A stretch of DNA of 64,000 nt from the NCBI RefSeq assembly GCF_900090315.1, contig NZ_FMHZ01000002.1:2830501-2894500 (forward strand), given 5' to 3'. The DNA comes from Micromonospora citrea (GTDB taxonomy: Bacteria > Actinomycetota > Actinomycetes > Mycobacteriales > Micromonosporaceae). Positions within the stretch are counted from its first letter, which is position 1; the number at the start of each line of letters is the position of its first letter. The translations under genes and the position numbers were made by a program. Under the pieces are notes generated by a model. The model made no database searches. It had not been told where the DNA came from and saw only the letters and a program-made list of their open reading frames with translations. Positions 37,541 through 46,305 of this stretch are shown here, piece after piece.

Positions 37541-37790
37541 GATCAGGCGCGGCGGTCGCGGGGCCGTACGCCTCGCGGGCCGGGAGCGGAAGCGCCGGTC
37601 AGGCGCGGCAGTCGCGGGGCCGGACGTCCCGCGGGGCTGCGGGCGGCGCTCGCGGGTCAGGCGCGGCAGTCGCGGGTCAGGCGCGGCGCTCGCGGGTCAG
37701 GCGCGGCGCTCGCGGGTCAGGCGCGGCGCTCGCGGGTCAGGCGCGGCGCTCGCGGGTCAGGCGCGGCAGTCGCGGGTCAGGCGGGGCGGG
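37541..37790. repeat. 20-bp tandem repeat array at a gene end
   Basis: The unit CGCGGGTCAGGCGCGGCGCT (last three or four bases GCT or AGT) occurs six times head to tail at 37651-37770, with a partial seventh to 37790 and two diverged copies near 37543 and 37597. The first copy, at the right end, contains the stop codon and last codons of the neighbouring lipoprotein gene, so the array looks like repeated duplication of that gene's 3' end. Confidence 0.9.
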
Positions 37791-38257
37791 ATGGCGGTGA
37801 AGGTGGAGTTCATCCAGGCGGCCGGGCGGGACGCGCGGGAGCCGGCGTCGATCTGGTCGGCGGTCTCCTCGATCAGTGCGCGGATCTCCGGGTCGGCGGC
37901 CCGGCGGGCCTGGGCGCGCACGTCGTCGGCGAGCTCGGCGAGGTTGCGCCGGAGCTGCTCGGCGACCTGTTCGCCGGTGAGGTCCCAGCTGACCGAGGCC
38001 GCCGAGTCGGTGGCGATCCGTCGGCTGCCGGCGACGATGACGCGGTCCACCTCCCGGCAGACCTCGGCGGTGTTGGCGGCCGTCGTGGCCACCGGCGACG
38101 GGCTCGGGACGGCGCTCGCCGTCGCCGTCGGTCCCGGGGCCGACGTGCCGGCAGTTGCGCCGGCCTCCTCCGGCGAGGTGTCCTGGCAGCCCATCGCCAG
38201 CACCCCGAGCGCCACTGCGGCGGCGGCGCGCCGCGCGTAGACGACGGATCGGGACAT
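37757..38257 (-). CDS. lipoprotein of unknown function
   Basis: A 166-residue lipoprotein (lipobox LAMGC after a short basic start) with an Ala/Thr/Pro linker and a helical domain of about 100 residues containing two cysteines (VCREVDR near the start, RDCRA at the very end) that could form a disulfide. I recognise no family. GGGAGG precedes ATG 38257. The stop codon and last codons lie inside the 20-bp tandem repeat, so the C-terminus is at risk of change by slippage. Confidence 0.72.
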   Translation of the reverse strand: MSRSVVYARRAAAAVALGVLAMGCQDTSPEEAGATAGTSAPGPTATASAVPSPSPVATTAANTAEVCREVDRVIVAGSRRIATDSAASVSWDLTGEQVAEQLRRNLAELADDVRAQARRAADPEIRALIEETADQIDAGSRASRPAAWMNSTFTAIPPRLTRDCRA

Positions 38258-38440
38258 CGGGACCTCCCGTTCGCGGATCTCGGCCGTCGGCGGGACGGCA
38301 CGGCTCGACCGACGCCGGGCGGCGGGACGTCGTCCTGGCAACGAGCGGGGTGGGCCCCGGGTCACGTCGGCCGTCGCGGCCCGACACGCGGGCCGCCGGG
38401 CCGGCGAGGGGGCCGGCCCGGCGGGTCCGCGTACGCGAAA

Positions 38441-38614
38441 TCAGCTCTTGAAGGCGTCCTTGACCTTCTCGCCGGCCTGCTTCAGCTTGGCGCCGGCCTG
38501 CTCGTTGCGCCCCTCGGCCTCGAGGCGCTCGTTGTCGGTGGCCCGGCCGGCGCCCTCCTTCAGCTTGCCGGCGGCGTCCTCGCTCGCGTTGTTGATCTTG
38601 TCGTCGAAACCCAT
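38441..38614 (-). CDS. CsbD-family stress protein
   Basis: A 57-residue hydrophilic protein starting MGFDDKINNASEDAAGKLKE and ending KVKDAFKS, rich in Lys, Glu, Ala and Gly and without aromatic residues other than Phe: the classic CsbD pattern. CsbD proteins are induced by general stress; their molecular role is unknown. AGGTTG-type purines precede the ATG. Confidence 0.88.
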   Translation of the reverse strand: MGFDDKINNASEDAAGKLKEGAGRATDNERLEAEGRNEQAGAKLKQAGEKVKDAFKS

Positions 38615-38790
38615 GTCAACCTCCGATTGGGCAGTGCCGGTACGCCCCCGCAGTACCCCGCCCGACCACGACCCAACCGTGCGGCCGACGGCTCGCCGCG
38701 GACGTGATGACGATGAACGGCCTCGACGACCGGCTCCAGACCGGCGAGCTGATGGCGGACGCGGTCGGTGCGGAACGCGCTGAGCCCGGA

Positions 38791-38835
38791 CGCACCGCGC
38801 CGCCGGGCCCGGGAGGGGTCCGGCGGCGCGGTGCG
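38791..38835 (-). terminator. 16-bp perfect hairpin terminator
   Basis: CGCACCGCGCCGCCGG (38791-38806) pairs perfectly with 38820-38835 across a 13-nt loop, directly after the copA stop. It ends the copper operon transcript. Confidence 0.8.
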
Positions 38836-38839
38836 GCGG

Positions 38840-41092
38840 TCAGGCGACCGGGCGGAAGCCGCGCAGCCGCAGGCTGTTGGCGACGACGAAGACCGAGGAG
38901 AAGGCCATCGCGGCGCCGGCGATCATCGGGTTGAGCAGCCCGGCGGCGGCCAGCGGCAGGGCCGCCACGTTGTAGGCGAAGGCCCAGAACAGGTTGCCCT
39001 TGATGATGCCGAGGGTGCGCCGGGAGAGCCGGATCGCGTCCACGGCGGCCATCAGGTCGCCCCGCACCAGGGTCAGGTCGGACGCCTCGATCGCCACGTC
39101 GGTGCCGGTGCCCATGGCCAGGCCCAGGTCGGCCTGCGCGAGGGCGGCGGCGTCGTTCACCCCGTCGCCGACCATCGCCACGGTCCGCCCGTCGCCCTGG
39201 AGCCGCCGCACCACGTCGACCTTGTCGGCGGGCAGCACCTCCGCGATCACCTCGTCGATGCCCACCTCGGCGGCCACCGCCTTGGCGACGGTGGCGTTGT
39301 CGCCGGTCAGCAGCACCGGCGTCAGGCCGAGGGCGCGCAGCCCGGCGACCGCCGCCCGGCTCGTCGGCTTGACCACGTCGGCCACCGCGAGCACGCCCCG
39401 GGCCCGCCCGTCCCAGCCGGCCAGCACCGCCGTCCGCCCCTCGGCCTCCGCCGCGGTGGCGGCCCGTGCCACCTCCTCCGGTACGTCGAGACCGTGCTCG
39501 CGCAGCAGTCGGAGCCGGCCGACCAGCACCTCGCGGCCCTCGACCGACCCGGTCACGCCGAGCCCCTCGACGTTGGCGAAGCCGGTGACCGGCGGCAGTG
39601 CGCCCGCCTCCGCCGCGCCCGCGGCGACCGCCTGGGCGATCGGGTGCTCGGACGCGGCCTCCAGCGCCCCGGCCAGCCGGAGCAGCTCCGCGCGGTCCTC
39701 ACCGGCCGCCGGGAGCACGTCCACCAGGGTCATCCGGCCGGTGGTGACGGTGCCGGTCTTGTCCAGCACCACGGTGTCCACCTGCTTCGTGGACTCCAGC
39801 ACCTCCGGGCCCTTGATCAGGATGCCGAGCTGGGCGCCCCGGCCGGTGCCGACGAGCAGGGCGGTCGGCGTGGCCAGCCCGAGGGCGCACGGGCAGGCGA
39901 TGATCAGCACCGCCACGGCGGCCGTGAACGCGGCGGTCGCGCCCGCCCCGGTGCCGAGCCACCAGCCGAGGGTGCCCGCCGCGAGGGCGATCACGATCGG
40001 CACGAAGACCCCGGAGATCCGGTCTGCGAGGCGCTGCACCGCCGCCTTGCCGGTCTGCGCCTGCTCGACCAGCCGGGCCATCTGGGCCAGTTGGGTGTCG
40101 CCGCCGATCCGGGTGGCGGTCACCACCAGCCGGCCGCCGGCGTTGACCGTCGCGCCGACCACGGTGTCGCCCGGCCCGACCTCGACCGGGACGGACTCGC
40201 CGGTCAGCATGCTCGCGTCGACCGCCGAGGTGCCCTCGTCGACCACCCCGTCCGTGGCGATCTTCTCGCCGGGACGGACCACGAACCGGTCGCCCACGGC
40301 GAGCTGGTCGACCGGGATCCGGGTCTCCGCGCCGCCGCGCAGCACCGCGACGTCCTTCGCGCCCAGTTCCAGCAGGGCGCGCAGGGCCGCCCCGGCGGTC
40401 CGCTTCGCGCGGGCCTCGAAGTAGCGGCCGGCGAGGATGAACACCGTCACCCCGGCCGCCGCCTCCAGGTAGATGTTGCCGGCCCCGTCGGTGCGGCTGA
40501 TGTCGAAGCTGAAGGGGTGGGTCATCCCCGGTTCCCCGGCGGTGCCGAGGAAGAGCGCCCACACCGACCAGCCGAACGCGGCCAGGGTGCCGAGCGAGAC
40601 CAGGGTGTCCATGGTCGCCGCGCCGTGCCGCAGGTTGATCCAGGCGGCCCGGTGGAAGGGCAGGCCGCCGTAGACGACGACCGGGGCGGCCAGGGTCAGC
40701 GACAGCCACTGCCAGTACTCGAACTGCCAGGCCGGCACCATGGCCAGCGCGATCACGGGCACGGTCAGCACGAGCGAGACCCACAGCCGGGTACGCAGGC
40801 CGCGCAGCTCGTCCACCGGCTCGGCGGCCGGCTCGGCCCCGGCGGGCGTGGGCGGGGGCGGCAGGACGGCGGTGTAGCCGGTCTTCTCCACCGTGGCGAT
40901 CAGGTCGTCCGGGGTGACGTCGTCGACGTACCGGACGGTGGCCTTCTCCGTGGCGTAGTTGACCGTGGCGGTGACCCCGTCCATCCGGTTCAGCTTCTTC
41001 TCGATGCGGGCGGCGCAGGACGCGCAGGTCATGCCGCCGATCGCCAGCTCGATCTGGTTCGGCGCGGTCAGCAGGGGTTTGGTGGTCATCAC
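38840..41092 (-). CDS. copA: Cu(I)-exporting P1B-type ATPase
   Basis: A 750-residue copper pump: an N-terminal heavy-metal domain with GMTCASC, eight membrane segments with the metal site CPC ([17 protein letters not shown]), the TGES loop, phosphorylation motif DKTGTVTTG, the HP motif (SEHPIAQ) and [10 protein letters not shown]. All key residues are present. It moves Cu(I) out of the cytoplasm. It is the last gene of a CsoR-controlled operon with copZ and a His-rich accessory protein. A second ATG three bases on (41089) is an equally good start. Confidence 0.96.
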   Translation of the reverse strand: MMTTKPLLTAPNQIELAIGGMTCASCAARIEKKLNRMDGVTATVNYATEKATVRYVDDVTPDDLIATVEKTGYTAVLPPPPTPAGAEPAAEPVDELRGLRTRLWVSLVLTVPVIALAMVPAWQFEYWQWLSLTLAAPVVVYGGLPFHRAAWINLRHGAATMDTLVSLGTLAAFGWSVWALFLGTAGEPGMTHPFSFDISRTDGAGNIYLEAAAGVTVFILAGRYFEARAKRTAGAALRALLELGAKDVAVLRGGAETRIPVDQLAVGDRFVVRPGEKIATDGVVDEGTSAVDASMLTGESVPVEVGPGDTVVGATVNAGGRLVVTATRIGGDTQLAQMARLVEQAQTGKAAVQRLADRISGVFVPIVIALAAGTLGWWLGTGAGATAAFTAAVAVLIIACPCALGLATPTALLVGTGRGAQLGILIKGPEVLESTKQVDTVVLDKTGTVTTGRMTLVDVLPAAGEDRAELLRLAGALEAASEHPIAQAVAAGAAEAGALPPVTGFANVEGLGVTGSVEGREVLVGRLRLLREHGLDVPEEVARAATAAEAEGRTAVLAGWDGRARGVLAVADVVKPTSRAAVAGLRALGLTPVLLTGDNATVAKAVAAEVGIDEVIAEVLPADKVDVVRRLQGDGRTVAMVGDGVNDAAALAQADLGLAMGTGTDVAIEASDLTLVRGDLMAAVDAIRLSRRTLGIIKGNLFWAFAYNVAALPLAAAGLLNPMIAGAAMAFSSVFVVANSLRLRGFRPVA

Positions 41093-41100
41093 GGGTCCCG

Positions 41101-42105
41101 TCAGTCGTGCCCGTGGCCGGGGACGCCGTGGTCGGCGTCGGCGGTCGGGGAGATCGGGGCGGCGGGGGTGCCCGGCGCCGCCGGGGTGCCCGTCGCGGCC
41201 GGGGCGGTGCCCGGGCCGGTCGGGGCGCCGGCGACGACGGTGAACTCGGCGGTCCGCACCACGCCGTCGTGCTTGAAGTCCAGGTAGAGGCGGTAGGCGC
41301 CGGCCGACGGCACCTCGGCGAGGAACCTCACCTCGGGGCCGGGCCTGGTCCGCCCGTCGCCCGGCTCGCCGTCGGGGTGCACGTGCAGGTACGCCAGGTC
41401 GCCCTGGCGCAGCGCCACCAGGTGACCGTACGCCCCGAGGTAGGGCTCCAGGTCGGTGACCGGCGTGCCGTCGCGGCTGACCGTCAGGGCCAGCTCGGCG
41501 GTGCGGCCGGGCTCCGGGGCGCCGGCGAGGGTGACGGTGTAGCCGTCGACGGTGGTGCTGGTCGCCGGGGCGGGCAGCGGCCGCTCGGTCAACGCGCCGG
41601 GGACGGTCACGTCGACCCCGAGGGTCAGCGCCTCGCCCCCGGTGGGGGTGAAGTCGGCGAAGGCCCGCCAGACGCCCGGCCCACCCAGCGGCGAGTCGAC
41701 GTGCCAGGTGCCGTCCGGCGTCATCTCCGGGTGCACGTGCCGGAAGCCGGAGAGGTCGCGGCGGGCGACGATCAGGTGCATGCGCTTGTCGTGAGCCACG
41801 TCGTAGCCGGTGACCGGCCGGCCGTCCGGGCCGGTGACCCGGAAGGCGAACTGCCCGGCCGGGGCGTCCACGGGGCGGAGGGTGTAGCCGCGGTCGGAGA
41901 CGAGCAGCCCGCCGGGCAGATGGGCCGCCCCGCCTTCGTCGCCGCCGTGTCCGGCGTCACCGGCGGCTCCGTGGCCGTCGCCGGCGTCGTGGCGGGTGTC
42001 GGCGGCCGGGGCGACGGGGCCGGCCACCTGGCCGACCCCGTACGCCGCGCCGAACACCGCCGCGAGGCCGAGGGCGAAACCGCTCAGCTTCGTCGCCGTG
42101 TTCAT
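41101..42105 (-). CDS. His-rich extracytoplasmic protein of copper operons
   Basis: A 334-residue protein with an N-terminal membrane anchor or signal (about 7-32), a His/Asp/Gly-rich stretch ([19 protein letters not shown]) and two beta-sandwich-like repeats that each contain HxH motifs (RHVHPEM and LHVHPDG), ending in another His-rich tail ([12 protein letters not shown]). It is regularly found beside copA in actinomycetes. It probably binds copper outside the membrane, though its precise role is unknown. Confidence 0.75.
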   Translation of the reverse strand: MNTATKLSGFALGLAAVFGAAYGVGQVAGPVAPAADTRHDAGDGHGAAGDAGHGGDEGGAAHLPGGLLVSDRGYTLRPVDAPAGQFAFRVTGPDGRPVTGYDVAHDKRMHLIVARRDLSGFRHVHPEMTPDGTWHVDSPLGGPGVWRAFADFTPTGGEALTLGVDVTVPGALTERPLPAPATSTTVDGYTVTLAGAPEPGRTAELALTVSRDGTPVTDLEPYLGAYGHLVALRQGDLAYLHVHPDGEPGDGRTRPGPEVRFLAEVPSAGAYRLYLDFKHDGVVRTAEFTVVAGAPTGPGTAPAATGTPAAPGTPAAPISPTADADHGVPGHGHD

Positions 42106-42133
42106 GGTGTACCTCGGTTTCCCCGTGCCGCCG

Positions 42134-42343
42134 TCAGGCGCCGACGAGGTCGTAGCCGGCCTCGTCGACGGCGGCGCGCACGGTGTCGGTGTCCAGTGGG
42201 CTCTCGCTGGTGACGGTGACCTTGCCCGCGGCGAGGTCGACCTGGACGTCGCTGACGCCCGGGATCGCGCCGACCTCGGCGCTGACCGAGCTGACGCAGT
42301 GCCCGCAGGTCATGCCCTGCACCTGGTACGTGGTGGTGACCAT
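42134..42343 (-). CDS. copZ: copper chaperone, heavy-metal-associated domain
   Basis: A 69-residue single HMA domain with the metal-binding motif GMTCGHC near the N-terminus and the typical beta-alpha-beta pattern ending in GYDLVGA. It carries Cu(I) to the ATPase and possibly to CsoR. It is the first gene of the copper operon, transcribed from a promoter region with three CsoR-like boxes, divergent from csoR. Confidence 0.93.
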   Translation of the reverse strand: MVTTTYQVQGMTCGHCVSSVSAEVGAIPGVSDVQVDLAAGKVTVTSESPLDTDTVRAAVDEAGYDLVGA

Positions 42344-42370
42344 CGAACTCTCCTCTCGACGCCTCCAGCC

Positions 42371-42388
42371 TATACCCCCCTGGGGTAA
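42371..42388. promoter_or_regulatory. CsoR-like operator 1
   Basis: TACCCCCCTGGGGTA (42373-42387) is a G/C-tract palindrome of the kind bound by CsoR/RcnR tetramers. It lies about 30 bp upstream of the copZ start. Confidence 0.7.
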
Positions 42389-42420
42389 TGCGGAGGCAGA
42401 CGGGTCCTTCGGTTTGTACC

Positions 42421-42440
42421 GGTACCCGGTGGGGGTATCC
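42421..42440. promoter_or_regulatory. CsoR-like operator 2 (less symmetric)
   Basis: TACCCGGTGGGGGTA (42423-42437) is a weaker version of the same box, midway between the two divergent genes. Confidence 0.5.
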
Positions 42441-42460
42441 CGGTCACGAAGGACCGTACC

Positions 42461-42477
42461 ATACCCCCGAGGGGTAC
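42461..42477. promoter_or_regulatory. CsoR-like operator 3 with csoR promoter
   Basis: ATACCCCCGAGGGGTAC is the best box and abuts a TACGCT -10-like sequence (42475-42480) only 12 bp before the csoR ATG, implying a very short or absent leader and autoregulation. Confidence 0.7.
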
Positions 42478-42492
42478 GCTATCCTCGATCCC

Positions 42493-42795
42493 ATGACCAC
42501 ACCGACGCCTGCCCCGACCAGGGGCTACACCGCCACCAAGGACCAGCTGCTCGCGCGGCTGCGCCGCGTCGAGGGGCAGGTCCGGGGCATCGAGAAGATG
42601 GTCGACGACGACCGCTACTGCATCGACGTGCTCACCCAGATCTCCGCGATCCAGGCCGCGCTGGACAAGGTCGCGCTAGGCCTGCTCGACGGGCACGCCC
42701 GGCACTGCATGCACGAGGGGGCCGCCGAGGGCCGGGCCGACGAGATGGCCACCGAGATGATGGCCGCCGTCGGCCGCCTCATGAAGCGCGGCTGA
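42493..42795 (+). CDS. csoR: copper-sensing repressor CsoR
   Basis: A 100-residue all-helical repressor with the Cu(I) ligands Cys43, His68 and Cys72 (RYCIDV and GHARHC) and the DNA-binding RLRRVEGQVRGIEKMV helix. Copper binding releases it from its operators. It is divergent from the copZ-accessory-copA operon. No ribosome site is visible, which fits the short leader predicted from the -10 box. Confidence 0.95.
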   Translation: MTTPTPAPTRGYTATKDQLLARLRRVEGQVRGIEKMVDDDRYCIDVLTQISAIQAALDKVALGLLDGHARHCMHEGAAEGRADEMATEMMAAVGRLMKRG

Positions 42796-42901
42796 CCCGC
42801 CCCGACACCGATCGGGCCGCCTGCGTCGACCGGCCCGGCACCGATCGGCCCGCCGGAGCCGACTCCCGGGCCGCCGGAGCCGGCCCTGGGCCGGTCCGGC
42901 G

Positions 42902-42931
42902 CCCCGGCGCCCCCGGGTGGGAGCGCCGGGG
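42902..42931. terminator. hairpin between convergent csoR and DUF305 genes
   Basis: CCCCGGCGC (42902-42910) pairs perfectly with GCGCCGGGG (42923-42931) across 12 nt, 10 bp from the DUF305 stop. It may serve both strands. Confidence 0.55.
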
Positions 42932-42941
42932 TGGGCCCGGA

Positions 42942-43568
42942 TCACAGCCGGCCGAGGATCCTGCGCATCGTGTCGATCTCGGCCTGCTGGGTGGCGACTA
43001 TCTGCCCGGCCAGGGCCTTGGCCTCCGCGTTCACGCCCCGGGAGAGCTCGTCGCGGGCCATGGTGACGGCCCCCTCGTGGTGGGCGATCATCATGGTCAG
43101 GAACTGCCGGTCGAATTCCCGCCCGGAGGCCGCCGCCAGCTTCGTCATCTCGGCGTCGGTCATCATGCCGGGCATGCCGTGGTCCATGTGCGGCATCTCG
43201 GCGCCGGGCGACGGCACCGGCCGGCCCCAGGCCGACAGCCAGCCGCTCATGGTCGCGATCTCGGGCGCCTGGGCGGCCTTGATCTCTGCGGCGAGCCGCT
43301 TGACCTCCGGGTCCGCCGCCCGCGTCGCGGCCAGGTCCGCCATCTCGACCGCCTGCCGGTGGTGCGGGATCATCATCTGGGCGAACATCGCGTCGGCGTC
43401 GCCGAACGCGGCCGCACCGGACGCGGAGGCCGCCGGGCCGGTGGTGCCGGGCGTGCCGTGCATCCCCGGGGACGGGTGTCCGTCGTCGCCACAGGCGGTC
43501 AGGGCGAGGGCGGCGGTGACGGCCACGCCGGCCAGGGCGGCACGGCGCGCGAGGGTACCAGTGATCAC
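42942..43568 (-). CDS. DUF305 lipoprotein
   Basis: A 208-residue lipoprotein (lipobox LTAC) with two four-helix-bundle halves, each marked by a His pair (MMIPHHRQAVEMADL and MMIAHHEGAVTMARDEL) and Met-rich stretches between them. DUF305 proteins are often near copper genes and are thought to bind metal; the His/Met content fits copper. It lies immediately beyond csoR, convergent, and upstream of it is the DUF6153 gene in the same direction. Confidence 0.88.
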   Translation of the reverse strand: MITGTLARRAALAGVAVTAALALTACGDDGHPSPGMHGTPGTTGPAASASGAAAFGDADAMFAQMMIPHHRQAVEMADLAATRAADPEVKRLAAEIKAAQAPEIATMSGWLSAWGRPVPSPGAEMPHMDHGMPGMMTDAEMTKLAAASGREFDRQFLTMMIAHHEGAVTMARDELSRGVNAEAKALAGQIVATQQAEIDTMRRILGRL

Positions 43569-43647
43569 TTCTGAGCCTTTCGGTGTCGGAACGTACGCAG
43601 CACGACGGGGGCGCGGACCCGGGGAGACCGGGTCGCGCCGGGGCGTC

Positions 43648-44325
43648 CTATCTGCGCAGCACCGAGACCGTGGCGAGCCGCAGGCCGACCGGCCGGGTCG
43701 GCGGGGCGCGGGGCGACCGGTCCGGCCCGCCCGGCGCCCGGCCCGCCGGTCCGCCGGCCCGTACGCCCGCCAGCAGCACGGCCAGCAGCAGCGGCACGGC
43801 CAGCGCGCCCAGCACCGCCAGGCACACGCCCCACCACGGCAGCCCGCCGCCCGCCCCGCCGTACGGCAGGAGTTGCTCGCGCGGGCAGTCGCCCGGGCAG
43901 CCCCCGCCCCCGGCGACGGTATGGCGAGCCGGGCTTCCGGGCGGCGCCGCCACGGCGGCGTACGGGATGGCGGTGTGCCGCTCGGTCGGCACGCGGCCGC
44001 GCGGGCCGGCGTCGGCGTGCGTCACGGCACCGGCGGCGCGCGTCACGGCATCTGCGGCGTGCGTCACGGCATCTGCGGTCCGCGTCGCGGCGTCGGCGGG
44101 GTGCGGCACGGCGATGGCGGGGTGCGGCACGGCAATGGCGGGGTGCGGCACGGCGATGGCGGGGTGCGGCACGGCGATGGCGGGGTCGGCCCGGGTGGTG
44201 GCGGCGGAGTGGCCCACCCCGTGCGTGCCGTGACCGAGGGTGTGCATCGCGGCGAGCCCGAACAGCGTGCCGACGAGCAGCAGGATCCGGGCCCACCGCC
44301 CCGCCGTCGCCGTCGCCGTCCGCAC
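43648..44325 (-). CDS. DUF6153-like membrane protein with internal repeats
   Basis: A 225-residue protein: a first membrane segment (about 12-32) followed by LGHGTHGVGH, a repeated extracellular section with four PAIAVPH heptads and then ADAVT(H/R) repeats, a CPGDC motif, a second membrane segment (about 163-188) and a basic tail. GxHG and CxGDC-like motifs are typical of DUF6153, often encoded beside DUF305 genes. The repeat section comes from a 21-bp tandem repeat. The GTG start lacks a strong ribosome site. Confidence 0.72.
   Translation of the reverse strand: MRTATATAGRWARILLLVGTLFGLAAMHTLGHGTHGVGHSAATTRADPAIAVPHPAIAVPHPAIAVPHPAIAVPHPADAATRTADAVTHAADAVTRAAGAVTHADAGPRGRVPTERHTAIPYAAVAAPPGSPARHTVAGGGGCPGDCPREQLLPYGGAGGGLPWWGVCLAVLGALAVPLLLAVLLAGVRAGGPAGRAPGGPDRSPRAPPTRPVGLRLATVSVLRR
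44101..44184. repeat. 21-bp in-frame tandem repeat, four copies
   Basis: GTGCGGCACGGCGATGGCGG plus G occurs four times with one base difference, encoding the PAIAVPH heptads of the DUF6153-like protein. Confidence 0.9.
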
Positions 44326-44651
44326 ACCCCCACGCTAGCCCTCCGCGGCCCCCGGCTCCGGGGCGACCGGCGTTTCCGGCGGCGTCCACGCCCCGACATC
44401 AGCCCTCACGACCTGCGTCCGGATGTCGGGATGGCTACCATTCGGCCGGTGGCCCTCCGAAATCCGCACCGCCCGCGTCGGCTCCCGGGTCCGGCGGCGG
44501 CACCCACCGCCCGGTCCCGTACGCGCCGGGCGAGCGCGGTGCGTGACCGCTCCGCCACGCCGGAGAGATCCGGCGCGGCGATCGGCCGGGGACGCTGAAC
44601 CGACCGGCACGCCGGCACGTAACCCGCCCTGGAATCGTTGGGAGACACTCG
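44326..44651. other. gene-free stretch before the YibE/F gene
   Basis: No convincing gene; open frames here have atypical Arg/Pro-rich composition. Divergent promoters for the DUF6153-like gene and the YibE/F gene must lie here, but I see no clear boxes. Confidence 0.4.
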
Positions 44652-46004
44652 ATGGGCGCCGACCACACCCGTCCCGCACCGTCCGCCCCGCCCGGGGTGC
44701 GACGGATCCTCGTCGCGACGGTGGTGCCCCTCTTCGTCGCCACCCTGATCGCGGCCCTGGCGCTCTGGCCGTGGGACGCCCCCGAGGCGGCGCCCGGCAC
44801 CGACCCGCCCCGCCACCACGGCACGGTGACGCGGGTGGTGACCGAGCCGTGTCCACCCGCTCCCGAGGTCCCGGAGGGGGCCCCGGGCGCGGCGGCGGGC
44901 CCCTGTGGCACCGTCACGGTGCGGGTGGACGACGGCCCCGACGCCGGGCAGCAGGTGGAGACGCCGGTGCCGGCCGGGCCCGGCGCGCCGAAGGTCGCGG
45001 TCGGCGACGAGATCGTCCTGGTCCAGCTCACCGACCCCGCCGACCCTTCGGTGAGCACCTACAACATCGCCGAGCACCAGCGCGGCGAGCCGTTGCTCTG
45101 GCTGGTGGCGCTCTTCGCCGCGGCGATCGTCGCGTTCGGGCGCTGGCGCGGGCTAGCCGCGCTGGCCGGCCTGGCGGCGAGCTTCGCCATCCTGCTCACC
45201 TTCGTGCTGCCCGGCATCAGCGCCGGCCGCTCGCCGCTGCTGGTCGCGGTCGTCGGCGCGGCACTGATCATGTTCGTGGTGCTCTACCTGACGCACGGGG
45301 TGACGGCACAGACCTCGGTCGCCGTGCTCGGCACGCTCGGCAGCCTGGTGCTGACCGGGCTCCTCGGCACGATCGCCACCGCGGCGACCCACCTGACCGG
45401 CTTCGGCACCGAGGACGCCACCACGCTGTCGATGTTCCAGGCCGACGTCGACCTGCACGGCCTGCTGCTCGCCGGGATCATCATCGGCTCCCTCGGTGTG
45501 CTCGACGACGTCACGGTGACCCAGGCCGCGACGGTCAGCGAGCTGGCGCACGCCAACCCCGGGCTGTCCCGGGCGCAGCTCTACCGGGCGGCGACGCGGG
45601 TCGGTCGCGCCCACATCGCCTCGACGGTCAACACCATCGTGCTGGCGTACGCCGGCGCCTCGCTGCCGGTGCTGCTCCTGCTGACCGCCGACTCCCGGGC
45701 GGTGACCCAGATCCTGACCAGCGAGTTCCTGGCCCAGGAGATCGTCCGCAGCGCGGTCGCCACCCTGGGCCTGATCGCCGCCGTGCCGCTGACCACCGGC
45801 CTCGCGGCCCTGGTGACCACGGCGGGCCGGCGCGCCGGCGGGTCCGCCGACGACGGCGCCTCCCCGACCCCGCCGGCTCCCCGGCCGGCGGCCGACCGCT
45901 CCGAGGCGCTCGAGGCCCTCAGCGGGCCGCGCGCCGGCAACGCCCCCTCCGCCGCCCCCTCCGGGTGGCCCGACCGAGACGGGAGCACGGACACCGCATG
46001 GTGA
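44652..46004 (+). CDS. YibE/F family membrane protein
   Basis: A 450-residue protein with an N-terminal membrane segment, an extracytoplasmic domain with two cysteines (about 45-140) and seven further membrane segments that contain the YibE/F signatures (LVALFAAAIVAFGRWRG, LTHGVTAQTSVAVLGTLGSL and GSLGVLDDVTVTQAATVSEL). A Pro/Ala-rich cytoplasmic tail follows. The family is predicted to transport something, but its substrate is unknown. GGGAGA six bases before the ATG supports the start. Confidence 0.88.
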   Translation: MGADHTRPAPSAPPGVRRILVATVVPLFVATLIAALALWPWDAPEAAPGTDPPRHHGTVTRVVTEPCPPAPEVPEGAPGAAAGPCGTVTVRVDDGPDAGQQVETPVPAGPGAPKVAVGDEIVLVQLTDPADPSVSTYNIAEHQRGEPLLWLVALFAAAIVAFGRWRGLAALAGLAASFAILLTFVLPGISAGRSPLLVAVVGAALIMFVVLYLTHGVTAQTSVAVLGTLGSLVLTGLLGTIATAATHLTGFGTEDATTLSMFQADVDLHGLLLAGIIIGSLGVLDDVTVTQAATVSELAHANPGLSRAQLYRAATRVGRAHIASTVNTIVLAYAGASLPVLLLLTADSRAVTQILTSEFLAQEIVRSAVATLGLIAAVPLTTGLAALVTTAGRRAGGSADDGASPTPPAPRPAADRSEALEALSGPRAGNAPSAAPSGWPDRDGSTDTAW

Positions 46005-46140
46005 CACTCCTCAGCGTGACGGATCAGGACCCCTCGCCTGATAAACGCGTCACTGGTCACCCTCCGCCCTTACGAAATAACGCATTTAGTCGGCTTAGGG
46101 ACGTAGATCCCCGGGAGGGCTGTCGGGTAACCTCGCTGCC

Positions 46141-46296
46141 GGTCACCGCCGAAGGCGCGCAGCGGCGCCTGCGGTGCCGCCGCCCAATCGCCACCAGGCG
46201 AGCCGGGGACCCAGGTACGTGGGGTGAATCCGCGACAGCGGTAGGGGCCACTTCCGCCCCGAACCCGTCAGCTAACCCGGTCGGCGGTCGACGGAA
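46141..46296 (+). promoter_or_regulatory. c-di-AMP (ydaO/yuaA-type) riboswitch
   Basis: The leader of the peptidase-like gene contains the class landmarks in order: GCCGAAG, GGGGACCCA, GGGGTGAATCCGCGACAGCGG, TAGGGG, then CCCCGAACCCGTCAGCTAACCCGGT, ending next to the GGAAGGGA ribosome site. In actinomycetes this riboswitch controls Rpf-like and other cell-wall hydrolase genes and lowers expression when c-di-AMP is high. An AT-rich stretch at 46066-46100 probably holds the promoter. Boundaries are approximate. Confidence 0.88.
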
Positions 46297-46305
46297 GGGA
46301 ACACT

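Noticed and set aside
37541..37790. CRISPR array.
   Set aside because: Repeats are directly head to tail with no unique spacers, and no cas genes are nearby.
42796..42940. Small gene between csoR and the DUF305 gene.
   Set aside because: The stretch is repetitive GC-rich sequence with imperfect CCGGAGCCG repeats and a terminator hairpin; no frame has a start with a ribosome site.
44440..44600. Arg/Pro-rich short frame (MATIRPVALRNPHRP...) on the plus strand before the YibE/F gene.
   Set aside because: No ribosome site, atypical composition and no membrane or domain signal.
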